Assembly (NCBI GenBank): GCA_036925085.1
Contig: JAUPFP010000015.1
Location: 2,701,426-2,765,425, forward strand
DNA length: 64,000 nucleotides
From: Brachycybe producta
Taxonomy: Eukaryota; Arthropoda; Diplopoda; Playtdesmida; Andrognathidae
Direction of reading: 5' to 3'
Positions 1-11,624 of the stretch are shown here, in pieces. The notes under the pieces were generated by a model. That model was given only the letters and a program-made list of their open reading frames with translations, had not been told where the DNA came from and ran no database searches. Each line of letters begins with the position of its first letter. The stretch's first letter is position 1. The position numbers were made by a program, and so were the translations under genes.

Positions 1-1023
1 CCAACGTAAAAATGGCTAATTCCATTAAAACCCAATGGAAAGTAGGCAACTCTGGGCCATAAGAATAACCTCTGAGACGGAGTAAATAGATTGCCACGAC
101 AGCAAAAGGTAAACCGACGACAGTTTGATTGAACAGAACTTGTAAAAGGACTGGCAATACCCTTCGAAACGTCAACTAAACGAAAAATTACGCATACTAT
201 AACTCAAAACCTGTAACAAACCTTCGAACCAGAAAGTTGGTCACCTGTTTGTTCTTATTTGGCTGTATCTTGTATCGAACGAGAGCCAAAGGTCTTCCAG
301 TTAGATCCATCATCGTATAAAGACCGCCGACGATCCAGTAAACGATCGCCGATACGAAGGTGGTCCCTGAAAAATCAAAACACCACAAGATAAGCCAATA
401 TAAAATAATAAAATTGTATTAATTAATGAATATGGATAAAAATGATAACATTCGTAATAAATCTGCATAAAAATTCGCAGAAATGTCTAGAAAAACGGCA
501 AGAAATATACAAGAAATGTACAGTTTCCTGTAGATTTCTGCAGTTTTTGCAATTTGTATACGATACAAGGTCAGGTTTAGCTTAATCGGTTCCTGTAAGT
601 ACCAAGAACAGAGATTGTAAATTCGTCTCCATCGCAGAAGTTGTAAACCTTCTCCCATTGTCTCTGCCAGAAATCACCAGATGCTCCCCAAAACTGTTGA
701 AGATGCCTTAAAAGAAGAAAGAAACATTCGATTAGCACCATAATAACGTAGCTTGAAATATGACACTCATAGAAATATGAATATAACCATGTAATTGTAT
801 TACGAGCAGCTGCAAAAACAATAACTGCTGTGCCCAAAACAAACAAGGCGCTTTTCAGAGAAGAAATCAACTGACATCGTTTGTTTTGAGGATTATTATT
901 AGGAGGTGATGATGGTAGACCTCCTGCACCCACTATTAAATTAATTCCTCCTCCTCCTCCTCCTCCTCCTGATGATGATGATGATGATCCACGTTCCATA
1001 GATCCCCTGTTAACCGACGTCAT
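1..1023 (-). CDS. FAXDC2: FAXDC2-like fatty acid hydroxylase family protein (5' part, runs off window)
   Basis: Partial multi-pass membrane protein; the 3' end lies beyond the left edge. Reconstructed coding exons on the minus strand: 1023-603, 366-245 and 175-<1, with GT-AG borders and continuous phase. The start at 1023 gives MTSVNRGSMERG; an ATG at about 1000 is also possible. Residues about 10-25 are low-complexity Ser and Gly runs encoded by GAT/TCC-type trinucleotide repeats on the plus strand. Hydrophobic segments follow, then the family signature across exons 1-2 (CDGDEF, then GLYTMMDLTGRP and RYKIQPNKNKQ) and, in exon 3, LPTFHWVLMELAIFTL. I recognise these as the N-terminal half of FAXDC2, an ER sterol-desaturase/fatty-acid-hydroxylase superfamily member. 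The His-box metal ligands would lie in the missing part, so catalytic competence cannot be judged. It is divergent to RPL31, about 0.9 kb apart. Confidence 0.85.
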
Positions 1024-1940
1024 TACTGTCGTCGTCCTATGTACACTTATTTGCACACAAATATCACCTGTAAAACTCCACGATGTCAACCTGAAACCTT
1101 GAAAGATGCTGAAACGAAGTTAACGAAAAAAACAACAACAATATTATTGTTTCACCATGAGAAACAGCTGATCGATTACGTCACAACTTTAACTCCACCC
1201 CCTTTACCCCTCACGTTTCTATATGTTTAATGACTGGAATAAAATTACATTTATAACATTATTTTAAAATATGTAACGACAATTTCCAAGCTTTTATTTC
1301 ATCTATTTAATATTTAAAAAGTGTTTAAATACTACAAAAAAGGTAAAAAAATAATAAGAATAATTAAAAATTAAGGATAATCGATTCAGAGATGACCAAT
1401 GACTTGACAGTCATCATTTCAATGGGAGTCCTTGTAATTGACACATATTTTTCAAAAATGCCAGTTGCCAGTTTTAAAGTTTTCTTTAATTTCTAATTGT
1501 AAATCAATTTTCCATTTTTATTATTTGACTTAAAAAAATAAAATAAATAATTAATTAACTTTTAAATTATTTATAAAAGAAATAATGGAGACGCCATTGT
1601 GGTACACCCATAGTCACACTCAGAATATATATGTCACATCTAATGGTAACGACAAGAGGGTATATCTCGAAGAGTGTAGCAAGCTGTTTTACATTTCATT
1701 CGCGTTTTACTGGATTTTTATGATTCAAATTATATTCTGCGAACCCAGTAAAACGGGAATAAAAAGTATAACGGCTTGTCATTGTGAATATAGGTGAATA
1801 CTTATGAATGATTTTATTCTATGTCGTCCCCCTTGTTCATATGGTATTTCATTGATAAGATCGATTATCTCTTATCGATGTAAAGAAAAAATGTCCGCTA
1901 GAGTGCGCTTCATAATTTTTAGCGAAAGAAGAACCGTTTC
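1024..1940. other. Intergenic region between divergent FAXDC2-like and RPL31 genes
   Basis: AT-rich spacer separating two divergently transcribed genes, so it should hold both promoters and the 5' UTR of the FAXDC2-like gene. I see no coding region and no clear transposon. Short open frames here have no recognisable domains. Confidence 0.6.
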
Positions 1941-1945
1941 CGGTT

Positions 1946-1982
1946 CCTTTGTCGGCCATTTTATCGTCGTTTTACGTTTGAG
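1946..1982 (+). promoter_or_regulatory. TOP-like transcription start and noncoding first exon of RPL31
   Basis: A pyrimidine tract (CCTTTGTCGG at 1946-1955) is followed 27 bases later by a strong donor, GAG|GTAAGT at 1980-1988. The next acceptor is TATAG directly before the RPL31 ATG at 2441. A short 5' UTR exon beginning with C plus pyrimidines is typical of ribosomal protein genes (5' TOP, translational control by nutrient signalling). The exact start base is inferred. Confidence 0.6.
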
Positions 1983-2440
1983 GTAAGTTTGCGTTTTTAT
2001 TTTTGTAATTACAAGATTTATATTAGCTATAATCTGTTTCCATCTTAAAATATGATGTGATTTATTGTACAAATTTAATAAAAACGAAGTCTGTATTTGT
2101 TTTATTTATGTTATTTAAACAAATTGTTCGTTAAAACTTTTGAAATACGTGTTTTTTTCCGGCGTGACTTTTATGATTGTAGCTGTGGCACAAATTTGGT
2201 CAAAAAACCACAATTTCTCACTTTTGCTAGCCGTTTAGAATTGCGGAAATCTTCAAAAATGTGTAAATGTAATGTAAAATGACCGAATGAAGAACTTAAA
2301 AGGCTAAAACTTAGCGAAATTGACTAGATTTTGATCATTTTTAGCCGCTTTTAAATGTCACTTGTTTGGGACATGAAGTCAAATTACTAAGATAATAAAT
2401 CGTCAGTTTAATTTTGCTTTGGACCTGTTTTGTTATATAG

Positions 2441-2974
2441 ATGGCTCGTACAAAACGTGAGAAGAGGAGCAAATCAGCAATCAATGAGGTCGTGACTCGT
2501 GACTACACGATTCATCTTCACAAACGACTTCATTCGATCGGATTTAAGAGGAGAGCGCCAAGGGCCATTAAAGAAATCAGGAAGTTTGCGGAGAAACAGA
2601 TGGGAACGGTGGATGTTCGCATTGATACACGGCTCAACAAACATGTTTGGTCGCAGGGAATAAGGTACAACGCTTTTCTTATTTTATTTGAAAAAATTCC
2701 TATTTAAAAAACACAACTCGAGGCTAATCTTATTTTATGTAATTTTCTAAGGAACGTTCCGTTTAGAGTTAGAGTTCGACTTGCAAGAAAGAGGAACGAA
2801 GATGAAGATTCACCTCATAAGTTGTACACTCTAGTGACGTTCGTTCCAGTCGACACTTTCAAAGGTACGAAGATGGGAGTGGTTAAATGTTCGTTTGTAA
2901 TTGTTTCCTCAAACTTATTACTTGTCGGTTTTTTAGGTAAACAAACTGAAAATGTGGACGTCAGTGAGGATTAA
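2441..2974 (+). CDS. RpL31: 60S ribosomal protein L31 (eL31)
   Basis: Coding exons 2441-2664, 2752-2864 and 2937-2974 give 124 aa plus stop, the normal length for eL31. The protein starts [20 protein letters not shown], continues with the conserved [12 protein letters not shown] and [14 protein letters not shown], and ends [12 protein letters not shown]. It is a structural protein of the large ribosomal subunit near the peptide exit tunnel. Both internal introns are short (87 and 72 nt) with GT-AG ends. The ATG follows the 3' splice site of the upstream noncoding intron directly. A likely polyadenylation hexamer (ATTAAA) lies at about 3009. I looked through the three introns for a C/D-box snoRNA and found no convincing box pair. 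No odd features. Confidence 0.97.
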
Positions 2975-3394
2975 AAATTCAAAATTTATTACATTCAATG
3001 TGCGATGTCATTAAAGCAGTTTGACACATTACAAAAAAAGGTTGTTGATAATATGGTATGCTCTTGAATTATTGACATTTTTAGGAAAAAGGAGAAACAT
3101 TTTTTTTGCATCTTATGTTTTTGAAGTCTTTTGAAGGAGTAACCGAGTAAGTTGTAACCTGTAGGTGTTATTTTGATGTTTTTGTCATTTTATAATGATA
3201 GCTGGCAACACTGTTATACATGCGTTGTCAGCTTGTCATTTAGAGGTAGTTCAACTGCACGTCAAGAAAAAAAAACGTCGCGAATGTATTCTTTAGTCTC
3301 CCAAAAAGATTTTCCGTTTTCCCCTTACTATTGCTTGATTTAAAGGAAACCTTGCATTTATTTTTACGAGGTTCAGTCGATTTTTTTATTTTTA
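2975..3394. other. RPL31 3' UTR and intergenic spacer
   Basis: Contains the probable ATTAAA polyadenylation signal of RPL31 near 3009. No gene or clear repeat is seen until the family B MITE begins. Confidence 0.5.
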
Positions 3395-3725
3395 AGGTAG
3401 TTGTGGAACAGCTGGTTTTCAAACTTTTGCTTATTTTGTATTCCAGGAGCAAAATTATGAAAACCAGAAATTAAATATTTAAATTAAAACAAAAATTTAA
3501 CAAATATCATCTACTTAAAGTTGGGGCATTTTCAAACTTGCATAAAAAGGTTGTTTAGAAAGATATCAACTTGGAACCCAGAAGAGATTGAACTACCCTT
3601 CTAGTTTCTCATAATGTGGCTCCTGAGGAACAAAAGATAGTTTAGTTTCTAAAGAAAAGGTTCGTCAGTTTGTACCTGAAAGAAAGGATAATCAGTATGT
3701 TTACACTTAAAAACAAATTTGAATA
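3395..3725. repeat. Family B MITE copy
   Basis: Imperfect palindromic element. Recognised by the inner motif TACCCTTCTAGTTTCT with TTGAACTACC, by TAAAGTTGGGGCATTTTCAAAC in the arm, and by the outer end GTTTACACTTAAAAAC. The same order of blocks recurs at many places in the window. Confidence 0.7.
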
Positions 3726-3924
3726 TTTTGGACAAGGAGTTTAGCTCTGAGCAGAGGCGGGGCTCTCTAGTGGCGACACTGAGATATATCGCTGTTAAGT
3801 TGAGCTACCTGTATGTATAAGATTTGTCTGCTAAATTTGTTCGGTAACTGGCAACACTGGTTTGACATATTGGCTGCATTGGCACAAATGGTGCTGCCAT
3901 CTAGAGACAATCTTCATTAATGAA

Positions 3925-4038
3925 CAGCAGCGCCGAGTCTGAAGGTCGTTGTGTGTTGTTTCTTTTCTGCTTCATTTCATTCGTCTTTGAGGCTTTTTAG
4001 ACGTTTGTCATTGATTGTTTTGGTTGCTGATTTTACGG
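3925..4038 (+). promoter_or_regulatory. Possible noncoding first exon or promoter of the P4HA gene
   Basis: A less repetitive stretch (AGCAGCGCCGAGTCTGAAGG and downstream pyrimidine-rich sequence) ends in a strong donor, TTTTACG|GTATGT, at about 4038. The nearest plus-strand coding exon with a preceding acceptor (TTTTCAAAG just before 6482) is the first coding exon of P4HA. A spliced 5' UTR is therefore plausible, but this is inference only. Confidence 0.25.
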
Positions 4039-4659
4039 TATGTATTGAAATTTGTCATTTGTAAATGCTAGATATGGTTTTGTGAGTTACGGATTGTTAT
4101 ATTTGGATTTCGTTTGAAACGAAATAATGTTAAATCTAATGCAATTCTTATTTCTCCGCTTAGGGCTTACGTTTGCGTTGTTCGTTTGGAACCGCAAACG
4201 TATCCTTTTGTTAGTATAAAACGATACCTTCATTACGTATGCGCATGCGGTAACCGTTAGTCCAAGTCTGGATGCAATCGACAAAGTAAAGGAATGAAAG
4301 TCTTAAAAAAATGTATTAAAATGCAATAAAATGAAAGTCTGAAGTCTGTTTGGGTCTTTGACCTTCACACAATAATTTTCACTTTCATTTTCTTTAAAAG
4401 TCTGGAACTTTTTTTTTAATCTTTTTTTAGGAAGTGGGGTGGGGAGAGGGTGGAGGCGGATGGACGTGATTTAGTCGAACTTATCAATGGTTCCTTCAGT
4501 GTGTCTGTATTTTATCAAAGAGTTCACTATAATTATAGTAAACTGTAGTGTGTTTTGACATTTTTGTTGTGGTTTTTCTTCTTCTCTCTCGCTCTCTCTC
4601 TCTATGGCCTCATATTCGAGTAGAAAATGGAAACATGAAAATACATCCTGAAATTCTGT

Positions 4660-6300
4660 TTTTTTAAAGCTGGTTTTGAACTGTTAAACGCCTTTTAGAC
4701 TTTTTGAAGCACTGGTTATTATTTATTTTTTCAAGAGCGAAATTAAGAGAAACTTTGAAAGTCTCATCAAACTAAGAAACTAGAAGGGTAGATTGAGCTA
4801 CCCTTCTTCGCATGTTGTTAATTACATGTTGATATCTTTTAAAATAAGCTTTTCATGTCGGTTTGAAAATGACCCAACTTTGCGCAGACGATATTTTTTT
4901 ACTTATCAATAAAAAGTTTATTTTGAACGATTTTTACGAACAGTTGATTTTCTATTTCTGATTATTCTGTCTTTCAGAAGAGGGTGGTGGTAGCTCAATC
5001 ACTTATTGGTATTTTCATGTTAATCTTTCAAAATAAACATTATTTTTGAAAATGTCTCATCTTTTAATTAGGCGATATTTTTGTTTAAAATTGTTATCTA
5101 TAAAAAGTATATGTCAAAATTACCAAATCCAATTAAGATGATATGAAAATCAACTTATTCTATTGTTCTAATTCTTGATTAATTCTGTCTTTGAGAAAAA
5201 AAAGCTAAATTGAAAGAAACTAGTGTTTTAGAAACTGGAAGAGTAGCTCTATCACTTAGGAGTATTTTCATGTTGATAATCTTTCAAAATAAACTTTTTT
5301 CGTTTGAAAATATCCTAATCATTAGATAGACAATGTTTTTTTTTTAAATTGTTATCTATAAAAAGTTTATTTTGAAAGATATTCAACGCAACAGAAAAAT
5401 ACTATTACAGTTTTTGACTATCAATTTTTTCTTAGTGTTGCCCTATTGCTCTAATGAAAAACGCAGAATAACGACTGTTACAAATCACCCTGTTCATAAA
5501 AAAAGAAACTAGAATAGTGGCTCAATCATACGGAGCCCTACGGAGCCCTGTTGAGGACATTGAAATAAATAAATTAGACTCGGACTCTTTCAAAATCTCG
5601 ACTTACTATCTCGAGATCTCGACTTACTATTTCGAGATCTCGACTTACTATGTCGAGATAGTAAGTCGAGATCTCGACTTATATTCTAGACTTATGCTTC
5701 AAATCACTGTATACATCTGCAGAAGTTAAGTACCTAACCTAACCTAACCCAACCTAACCTAACATAGCCTAACCTAACCTAACAGTACTTAACTTCTGCA
5801 GATGTATACAGTGATTTGAAGCGTAAGTCTAGAATATAAGTCGAGATCTCGACTTACTATCTCGAGATCTCGACTTACTGTCAAGTCGAGATCTCGACAT
5901 ACTATCTCGAGATCTCGACTTACTGTCAAGTCGAGATCTCGAGATAGTAAGTCGAGATTTTGAAAGAGTCCGAGTCTAATTTATTTATTTCAATGTCCTC
6001 AACAGGGCTCCATAGTACCGTACAATCACTTAGGGATATTTTCATATCTTTTAAAATTGGCGTTTTATGTGTGTTTGAAAATAACCCAACTTTAAACAGA
6101 CGATATTTCTTAATTTTTTATCTGTAAAAACTTTTATTTTAAAAGATATTCAACACAACATGAAAATACTATTAAGTGATTTAGCTACCATTCTAGTTTA
6201 TAACACACTTTCTATTTCTCCGTACTGTTGCTTTTCTAAAAAAACCTCAGAATAAACAACAGTTCCATAATCAGCTGTTCATAAAACATCTTAAGGGATT
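4660..6300. repeat. Cluster of family B MITE copies
   Basis: Several overlapping or adjacent family B units: ACTAGAAGGGTAG near 4780, further arms near 5210-5290 and 5490-5530, and a right arm near 6030-6260. Interspersed blocks AAATAAACTTTTT and AAATGACCCAACTTT mark the arms. A foldback element is inserted into one copy at about 5529-6025. Confidence 0.75.
5529..6025. mobile_element. Foldback (giant inverted repeat) element with TTAGG-type spacer
   Basis: Two arms of about 200-240 bp, each the reverse complement of the other, flank a 50-bp (CCTAA)n tract at 5733-5781. Left end TACGGAGCCC...GAGCCCTGTTGAGGAC, right end GTCCTCAACAGGGCTCC...CCGTA. The arms contain repeated TCGAGATCTCGACTTACTAT units. 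The element interrupts a family B copy: the MITE's GGCTCAATCA appears on the left and CAATCACTTAGG on the right, so CAATCA is a probable 6-bp target duplication. No coding capacity, so it is non-autonomous. Confidence 0.85.
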
Positions 6301-6495
6301 GTTGTTAATTAGTTAATTTTGTTTTTTCTGAAGAAACGAAAAAAAAAAACACTTCAGCGACCTTGTACTAAAGTTGTTTAACTAGACATGACCGTGTAAT
6401 TTAAAATTAAAAGTTAGATCAGATATATCAGATTCCTGCATAAATTATCATATTTTGATTTCCTCCTTTTTTTGTTTTCAAAGAGGGATCAAGAT

Positions 6496-9400
6496 ATGCA
6501 TTACGTAAACTCATTGGTTTCTCTTTTGATGATCGTGACGGTTACGAGAGTGACCGTCACATCTGGAGAACTCTTCACGGCGCTCGTCGATCTCGAGAAA
6601 CTTCTACACACAGAAGGAGAACTCATCAAGAGCTTACATGAGTACATCGACGCCGAAGAGCAGAGACTCCAGATGCTTAAAGAGTCAGCATAGATAAAAA
6701 TTAGAATTTAATATTTACGATTTCGCAGTTCATTGACCACGAAATCACTTAATATTATTTTCCTGTGTTACGACTCAGTCACACTAAGATGTTCGAGACA
6801 ATGCACGACGAAGCGGCCGAAGATTCCGAGAAGTTTTTGTCGAATCCGATGAACGCCTTTCTTCTCATCAAACGTCTATCGACCGATTGGAAACACGTGC
6901 AGAAAATATTAACGGAAGAGAACGGCAGAGGTTTACGGTCGATGTTAATGAAAACGTTGAACCAAAATACTATTGAGTTTCAAACGTATTTTATTTGTTT
7001 GTAGCCGTTCTGCAGAATATTACAGTGGAACGAAATGATCTCCTTTTTCCGGATGATGAAGATCTGAGTGGTGCTGCGACGGCTCTAACGAGACTTCAGG
7101 ACACGTATCAGTTGAATACGGCCGCTCTGGCAAGAGGAGAGATAAGCGGTGTTAGATACTCTTCTGAGTTAAAAGGTGTTTTTTTTTTCGTACAGTTTTC
7201 AAAACAATGTTTTCAATTGTCGGCAATTCTTGTTTTTATGGAAAATCAGCTTTTCATAAATAATTTTAAGTAACAACTTACCTTAGCTTACCTTACCTTT
7301 TACTTTTACCTTGTCTTTTATACAATTTTTCGTTGAAATACATGGATGTTATTAGTATTATTATTTTTTATGTTTACGTGGTAATGGGCATTGTACGCGT
7401 TTTTGTTATCGTAGTTTTATTTTTTTTTACGCTTCAGCATCCGATTGTTTCGAGCTCGGCCGCCAGTCGTATCACAATGGCGATCATTACCATACGGTGT
7501 TATGGATGCAAGAAGCGATGGATAGATACACAGACGAGACAAACAAAACAGCCGACAAAGCTGATATTCTAGAATATCTTGCTTTTTCCACCTACATGGT
7601 TAATCTTTTTATTGATTGTTTTATACTTGAATGCACTGCTACACGAATCTTGACCATTTTTACTCTTTAATTACATTCAGCAAGGGAACGTTCGCCATGC
7701 TCTCAAATTAACTCACGATTTGTTGGAGATCTGTAAGTTTAAGACGTTATTAACACTGAGCTAAGCATTGTGTTTTGCACGTGCTACGGGACGTGGTCAA
7801 TCGAAGTTGCTTGAATTATTGTTGCGATAAAAAATGAACCTTGTTACCTGAAGAACACATTATAGTTTCGGCAACAGTTTGCTAAAATTTGAAACGTGTT
7901 CCTGATGAACAAGTAGAGAAGTCTACAAAATGTAAAAGTTCAATGACCTTTAACATGGGGTCAAACAAATTTGCAGAATTCAAGAAAATTGTAGAAAATA
8001 ATAAACCAGATTACCAGATCACAACATTCAAGAAGCGATTGTGAATTGTATTTTGTTCAAAACTAAGTTTTGAATACAAGTTTTAACTGTTAGAATCGAT
8101 ACCGTGTTGCTTGAAACGATAAGTTTCACATAACATGACGTCTACGACGTCGCGCGGCACATGCTAACGCGCATCATTGCTACTAGCTCTGAAAGACGTG
8201 CTAAAAGTGTCCCACATTGACGTGATTGTGTTATCGAAACAGATCCCAATCATCCAAGAGCTCGTGGAAACATTCAGCATTACGAAGAAGCAATTTCTCA
8301 AACAAAACCTCAAAAGAGAGGTGACGACGGCGATGTTCCGGTCGAGTCTTCGTTCGTCGAAAGGAAAGTCAAGTCAAACGAAGAACTTCCGGAGAGAGAG
8401 ATTTATGAGAAACTTTGTCGTGGCGAAACCATGATGGTTTTTATCAGTTGTTTCAAAGACAAGTGTTTTGAAAGTTTCTAACATAGTTTTTCTCCAATTG
8501 CCAGGGTTTGAAGACAAAATCGGAATTGAAGTGTCGTTACGTTACAAACGGAAATTCATTTCTACGTCTTCGTCCCGTCAAACAGGAAGAAGTTTACAAA
8601 AGACCCTGGATTGTACTCTATCACGATGTGATGTATGACTCTGAGATTGCAGCCATTAAGGAGATCTCGACTCCGAGAGTAAGTTCGGGGGTTGAGATTC
8701 TTGAATATTTTTTCAGGAAGAAAATTTTTATTTGTTTACTTTTCCGTTTAGTTAAAGAGGGCAACTGTTCAGAATTACAAATCTGGTGAACTTGAAACGG
8801 CTAATTACAGAATAAGCAAAAGGTTTATTTTTTAAAAAATATATTTATTAGCAGGGTTCTCACTAAGTTGGAAATGTGTATTTGGTGGGAACCCTGATTA
8901 ATTTTCGAGAAATGTTTTCAACAGTTTGACGTTTTCTAAAATGTCTTTTCGAAGTGCTTGGCTTAAAAGCGAAGAATATTACGTTGTTGATCGTGTCTCG
9001 AAGAGGGTCGAAGCTATAACTGGCTTGGAGTTGAAAACTGCCGAAGATCTACAGGTTTACGAGTCGTATATTTGAGCGTGTTTGGACAATTTTGCATTTA
9101 AAGTTGACGTTTGCTTTTATTTTTTAGGTTGTTAACTACGGCATCGGAGGACATTACGAACCTCATTTTGATTTCGCAAGAGTAACTTATCTTCTGTTCA
9201 TTTATGTTTTATTTTAAACAAATTATAAATCGATTTTCTGTTTAGCGAGAAGAAAGAAACGCATTTAAAAGCCTGGGAACGGGAAACAGAATAGCGACTT
9301 TCTTGTTTTACGTACGATATTTTTAACTTATCGAAAACTTAGAATCGGAATTAGAATTGTTCTTTTTTTTAGATGAGTGACGTTTCAGCAGGTGGAGCAA

Positions 9401-9752
9401 CTGTCTTTCCGCATTTAGGAATGGCATTATATCCGAAAAAGGTATGCTGTAATGAGTGGAGTTTTCTTTAAGATGTCGTGTTTGTATTTCTCTTTGTTTA
9501 AATTCTGTAGGGTTCTGCGGCTTTTTGGTATAATCTTCATCGTAGTGGAGATGGCGATCTTTTGACGCGACATGCCGCTTGTCCAGTACTAGCTGGCACG
9601 AAATGGGGTTGGTGAAATTTTCTTTTCATCTTCGGTTCTTGATAAAAAAAGTTTGTTAAGCGTGTTTTGTTTGGTATTTAGTTTCTAATAAGTGGTTTCA
9701 CGAGAGGGGACAAGAGTTTCGTCGTAAATGCGGTCTGCACATCACCGATTAA
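6496..9752 (+). CDS. P4HA: Prolyl 4-hydroxylase subunit alpha (collagen-type)
   Basis: Fourteen coding exons, all in phase: 6496-6683, 6779-6930, 7005-7175, 7438-7598, 7681-7732, 8243-8436, 8505-8678, 8752-8822, 8955-9054, 9128-9181, 9246-9311, 9373-9441, 9511-9607, 9682-9752. Total 539 aa, matching the family (~535). Order: signal peptide (about 1-22), N-terminal dimerisation helices, an N-glycosylation site at N118 (NIT, same place as in vertebrate P4HA), a peptide-substrate-binding TPR region (about 145-245), and a C-terminal Fe(II)/2-oxoglutarate dioxygenase domain. Iron ligands H434 and D436 (HFDF) and H505 (RHAACP), and the 2-oxoglutarate-binding K515, keep the expected spacing. It hydroxylates prolines in procollagen in the ER lumen as a tetramer with PDI. 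No lesion seen. The ATG chosen precedes the hydrophobic signal. Confidence 0.96.
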
Positions 9753-11130
9753 GGATCTCTTTTCTTTTTTTTTCTTCGTAGCGAGAGATTTGTTTTTGTT
9801 TTGGTATAATATTTCTACGGCTGCATTCTTTTTAATTATTTTTTTTTTGCTTAAGTCTCCTCTGAAAAACAAGAAAATACTAGAAACTTTTATATGAGAA
9901 TTTCGTTTTTTACTAGTCATTTTTTATCATTTTACTGCCAAAATAATTGTGCCTGATTCAAAATAGGAATTTTTCACTTTCTCAACAATATTTCATTTAT
10001 ATTAATCGTTTACAAACATTCTTCTGAAGAAAAAGTTTGTTTTATGCAACAACAAAAATGGTTGCGTGGAAAATTAATGAAAGTTTCTATCATTTTTTTT
10101 TAGTTTTTAATGTTCAGTTATTTGACATAGAAGAAGTTAAAAAAAAACGAGCAGCGGAGAATGTTTTATCATAATTAGTAAAAGGTATCCTGAAAAAAAA
10201 ATGCGTTTTTAAGTCAAAAAACCTGGTTAAAGGCTGCAGTTTTAGTCTTCAGTAGGAATAGTTTCTGATGCTAGTTTGAACTCTAGCCTCTAACCTGGTT
10301 TTTTTGCTGAAAAATGTGGTTTTCTCTTTTCGTTAATATTCAGTTATGAAAAAATATATCTTCAAAGCTGTTTTGGGTATTTTTTTTGATCAGCAGTTCT
10401 CGTATAGCCTCTAAACTGAGGCTGTGGAGGTGTTATATTGGTTGCGCCGAAGCCGCAAAAAATAAGGCGAAAAGCTACACAACCTCCTGCATGGAGGCTA
10501 AGTGGCTACTAATCAAAAGATTAACCGCGGTTTTGATTAAAGAAAAAATTTAATTATCTTATGTTGAAAATTCGATTAGAAGCCACTTAGCCTTTATGTA
10601 CGACCTCTTATGGCACTTTCACCTTATTGTACACAACCTATGCAATAACTTCACAGCGTTAGCGTGGGGGCTAGCGGCGGCTTGTTGAAAAAAATACAAA
10701 AATTTGTTTGGATAAATTTTTTTAAAAAAAATTTGGTGACTTTTGATGTATTCTGTACAGCAACTGCAGCTAAGAGCAAAGTTTTTTTTAGGTAAAAATC
10801 TTTTTAAAAGATCAAATGTTTTAAGTTTCATTTCTCAATCACATTTTTTTTTTTGCTATTATACCTTTTTTTCTATTATTATTATACCAGTGCTTTTTGT
10901 ATTTTAACTTTATACACTACAATTTATTTGTTATACTGTTGTTTTAATTAAATGTGCCAAATATATACAATACAATATACAGCGCCTAATTAGGCAAATT
11001 AACACACACAAAAATTCATTTAGTCTGGAAAAATGGTATTTTTTATTGTACCATTTTATGCAATATTTTAAATTATTTTTTTTATTATTAAAACTTAATT
11101 TGTTAATAATTTCAATTGATTAAGGTTTGT
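9753..11130. other. Intergenic: P4HA 3' flank with short inverted repeats
   Basis: No gene seen. About 10215-10320 resembles the core of family A (CTGGTTAAAGGCT ... TAGCCTCTAACCTGG). A separate inverted repeat pairs GGAGGCTAAGTGGCTACTAATC at 10493-10514 with its near-complement at 10573-10596 across a ~58-base loop. The rest is A/T-rich unique sequence. Confidence 0.5.
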
Positions 11131-11139
11131 TTTAAAAGT

Positions 11140-11400
11140 GTAACGATTCTGTCTTTCAGGTGTAAAATTAAGGGATACGTGAATATGTTATAGAAACTAG
11201 AAGAGTAGCTCAATCACTTAATTGTATTTTCATGTTGATGATATATTTCAAAATAAGCTTTTTTTTATTAAAAAATGAACGCATTTTTTGTGTATAGAAT
11301 AGTTTATTGTGAATAATAACATGAAAATAGACGTAGTGATCTTTCTAGTTTCTAAAACACGCTAGTTGAGTTCAAAAATCAGCTGTTCAGTTGTATTTTA
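11140..11400. repeat. Family B MITE copy upstream of MAD2
   Basis: Contains GAAACTAGAAGAGTAGCTCA followed by the usual TGTATTTTCATGTTGATGAT arm and an oppositely oriented TTTCTAGTTTCTAAAACACG arm near 11342. Confidence 0.75.
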
Positions 11401-11493
11401 ATAATTTCTCGTTTGGATAATGGCTTTTTATCGATATGAAAATTATATATAGTTAAATGATCCATTTGGCAAGATATCGATTTAGTCGATTCG

Positions 11494-11506
11494 TTTTGGC
11501 GGGAAA
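11494..11506 (+). promoter_or_regulatory. E2F-type site in the MAD2 promoter
   Basis: TTTTGGCGGGAAA lies about 120 bp upstream of the MAD2 start codon and matches the E2F consensus TTTSGCGGGAAA closely. A DRE-like ATATCGAT lies just upstream at about 11474-11481. Mad2 genes are known cell-cycle-regulated E2F targets in mammals; conservation here is inference. Confidence 0.6.
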
Positions 11507-11624
11507 AAAGCAGCGTGGTTTTTTTTTCTTCTTCCAGTCTTTGTTTCATTGAGTTTTAATAATTTTTTTTCTCCATAGTTTTCTTTCATTTTAGTCATTT
11601 ATTAGTTCTGAAATTAAGCAAACA

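Noticed and set aside
1021..1089. Upstream extension of the FAXDC2-like protein to position 1089
   Set aside because: The extra N-terminal residues include an alternative Met with no conservation I can recognise; the ATG at 1023 is the more economical start.
1983..2440. snoRNA in the first intron of RPL31
   Set aside because: Ribosomal protein introns often host snoRNAs, but I found no paired C (RTGATGA) and D (CTGA) boxes with a terminal stem.
5733..5781. (CCTAA)n tract as a true telomere or interstitial telomere scar
   Set aside because: It is exactly in the loop of a palindromic inserted element and is short and imperfect; coding genes continue on both sides.
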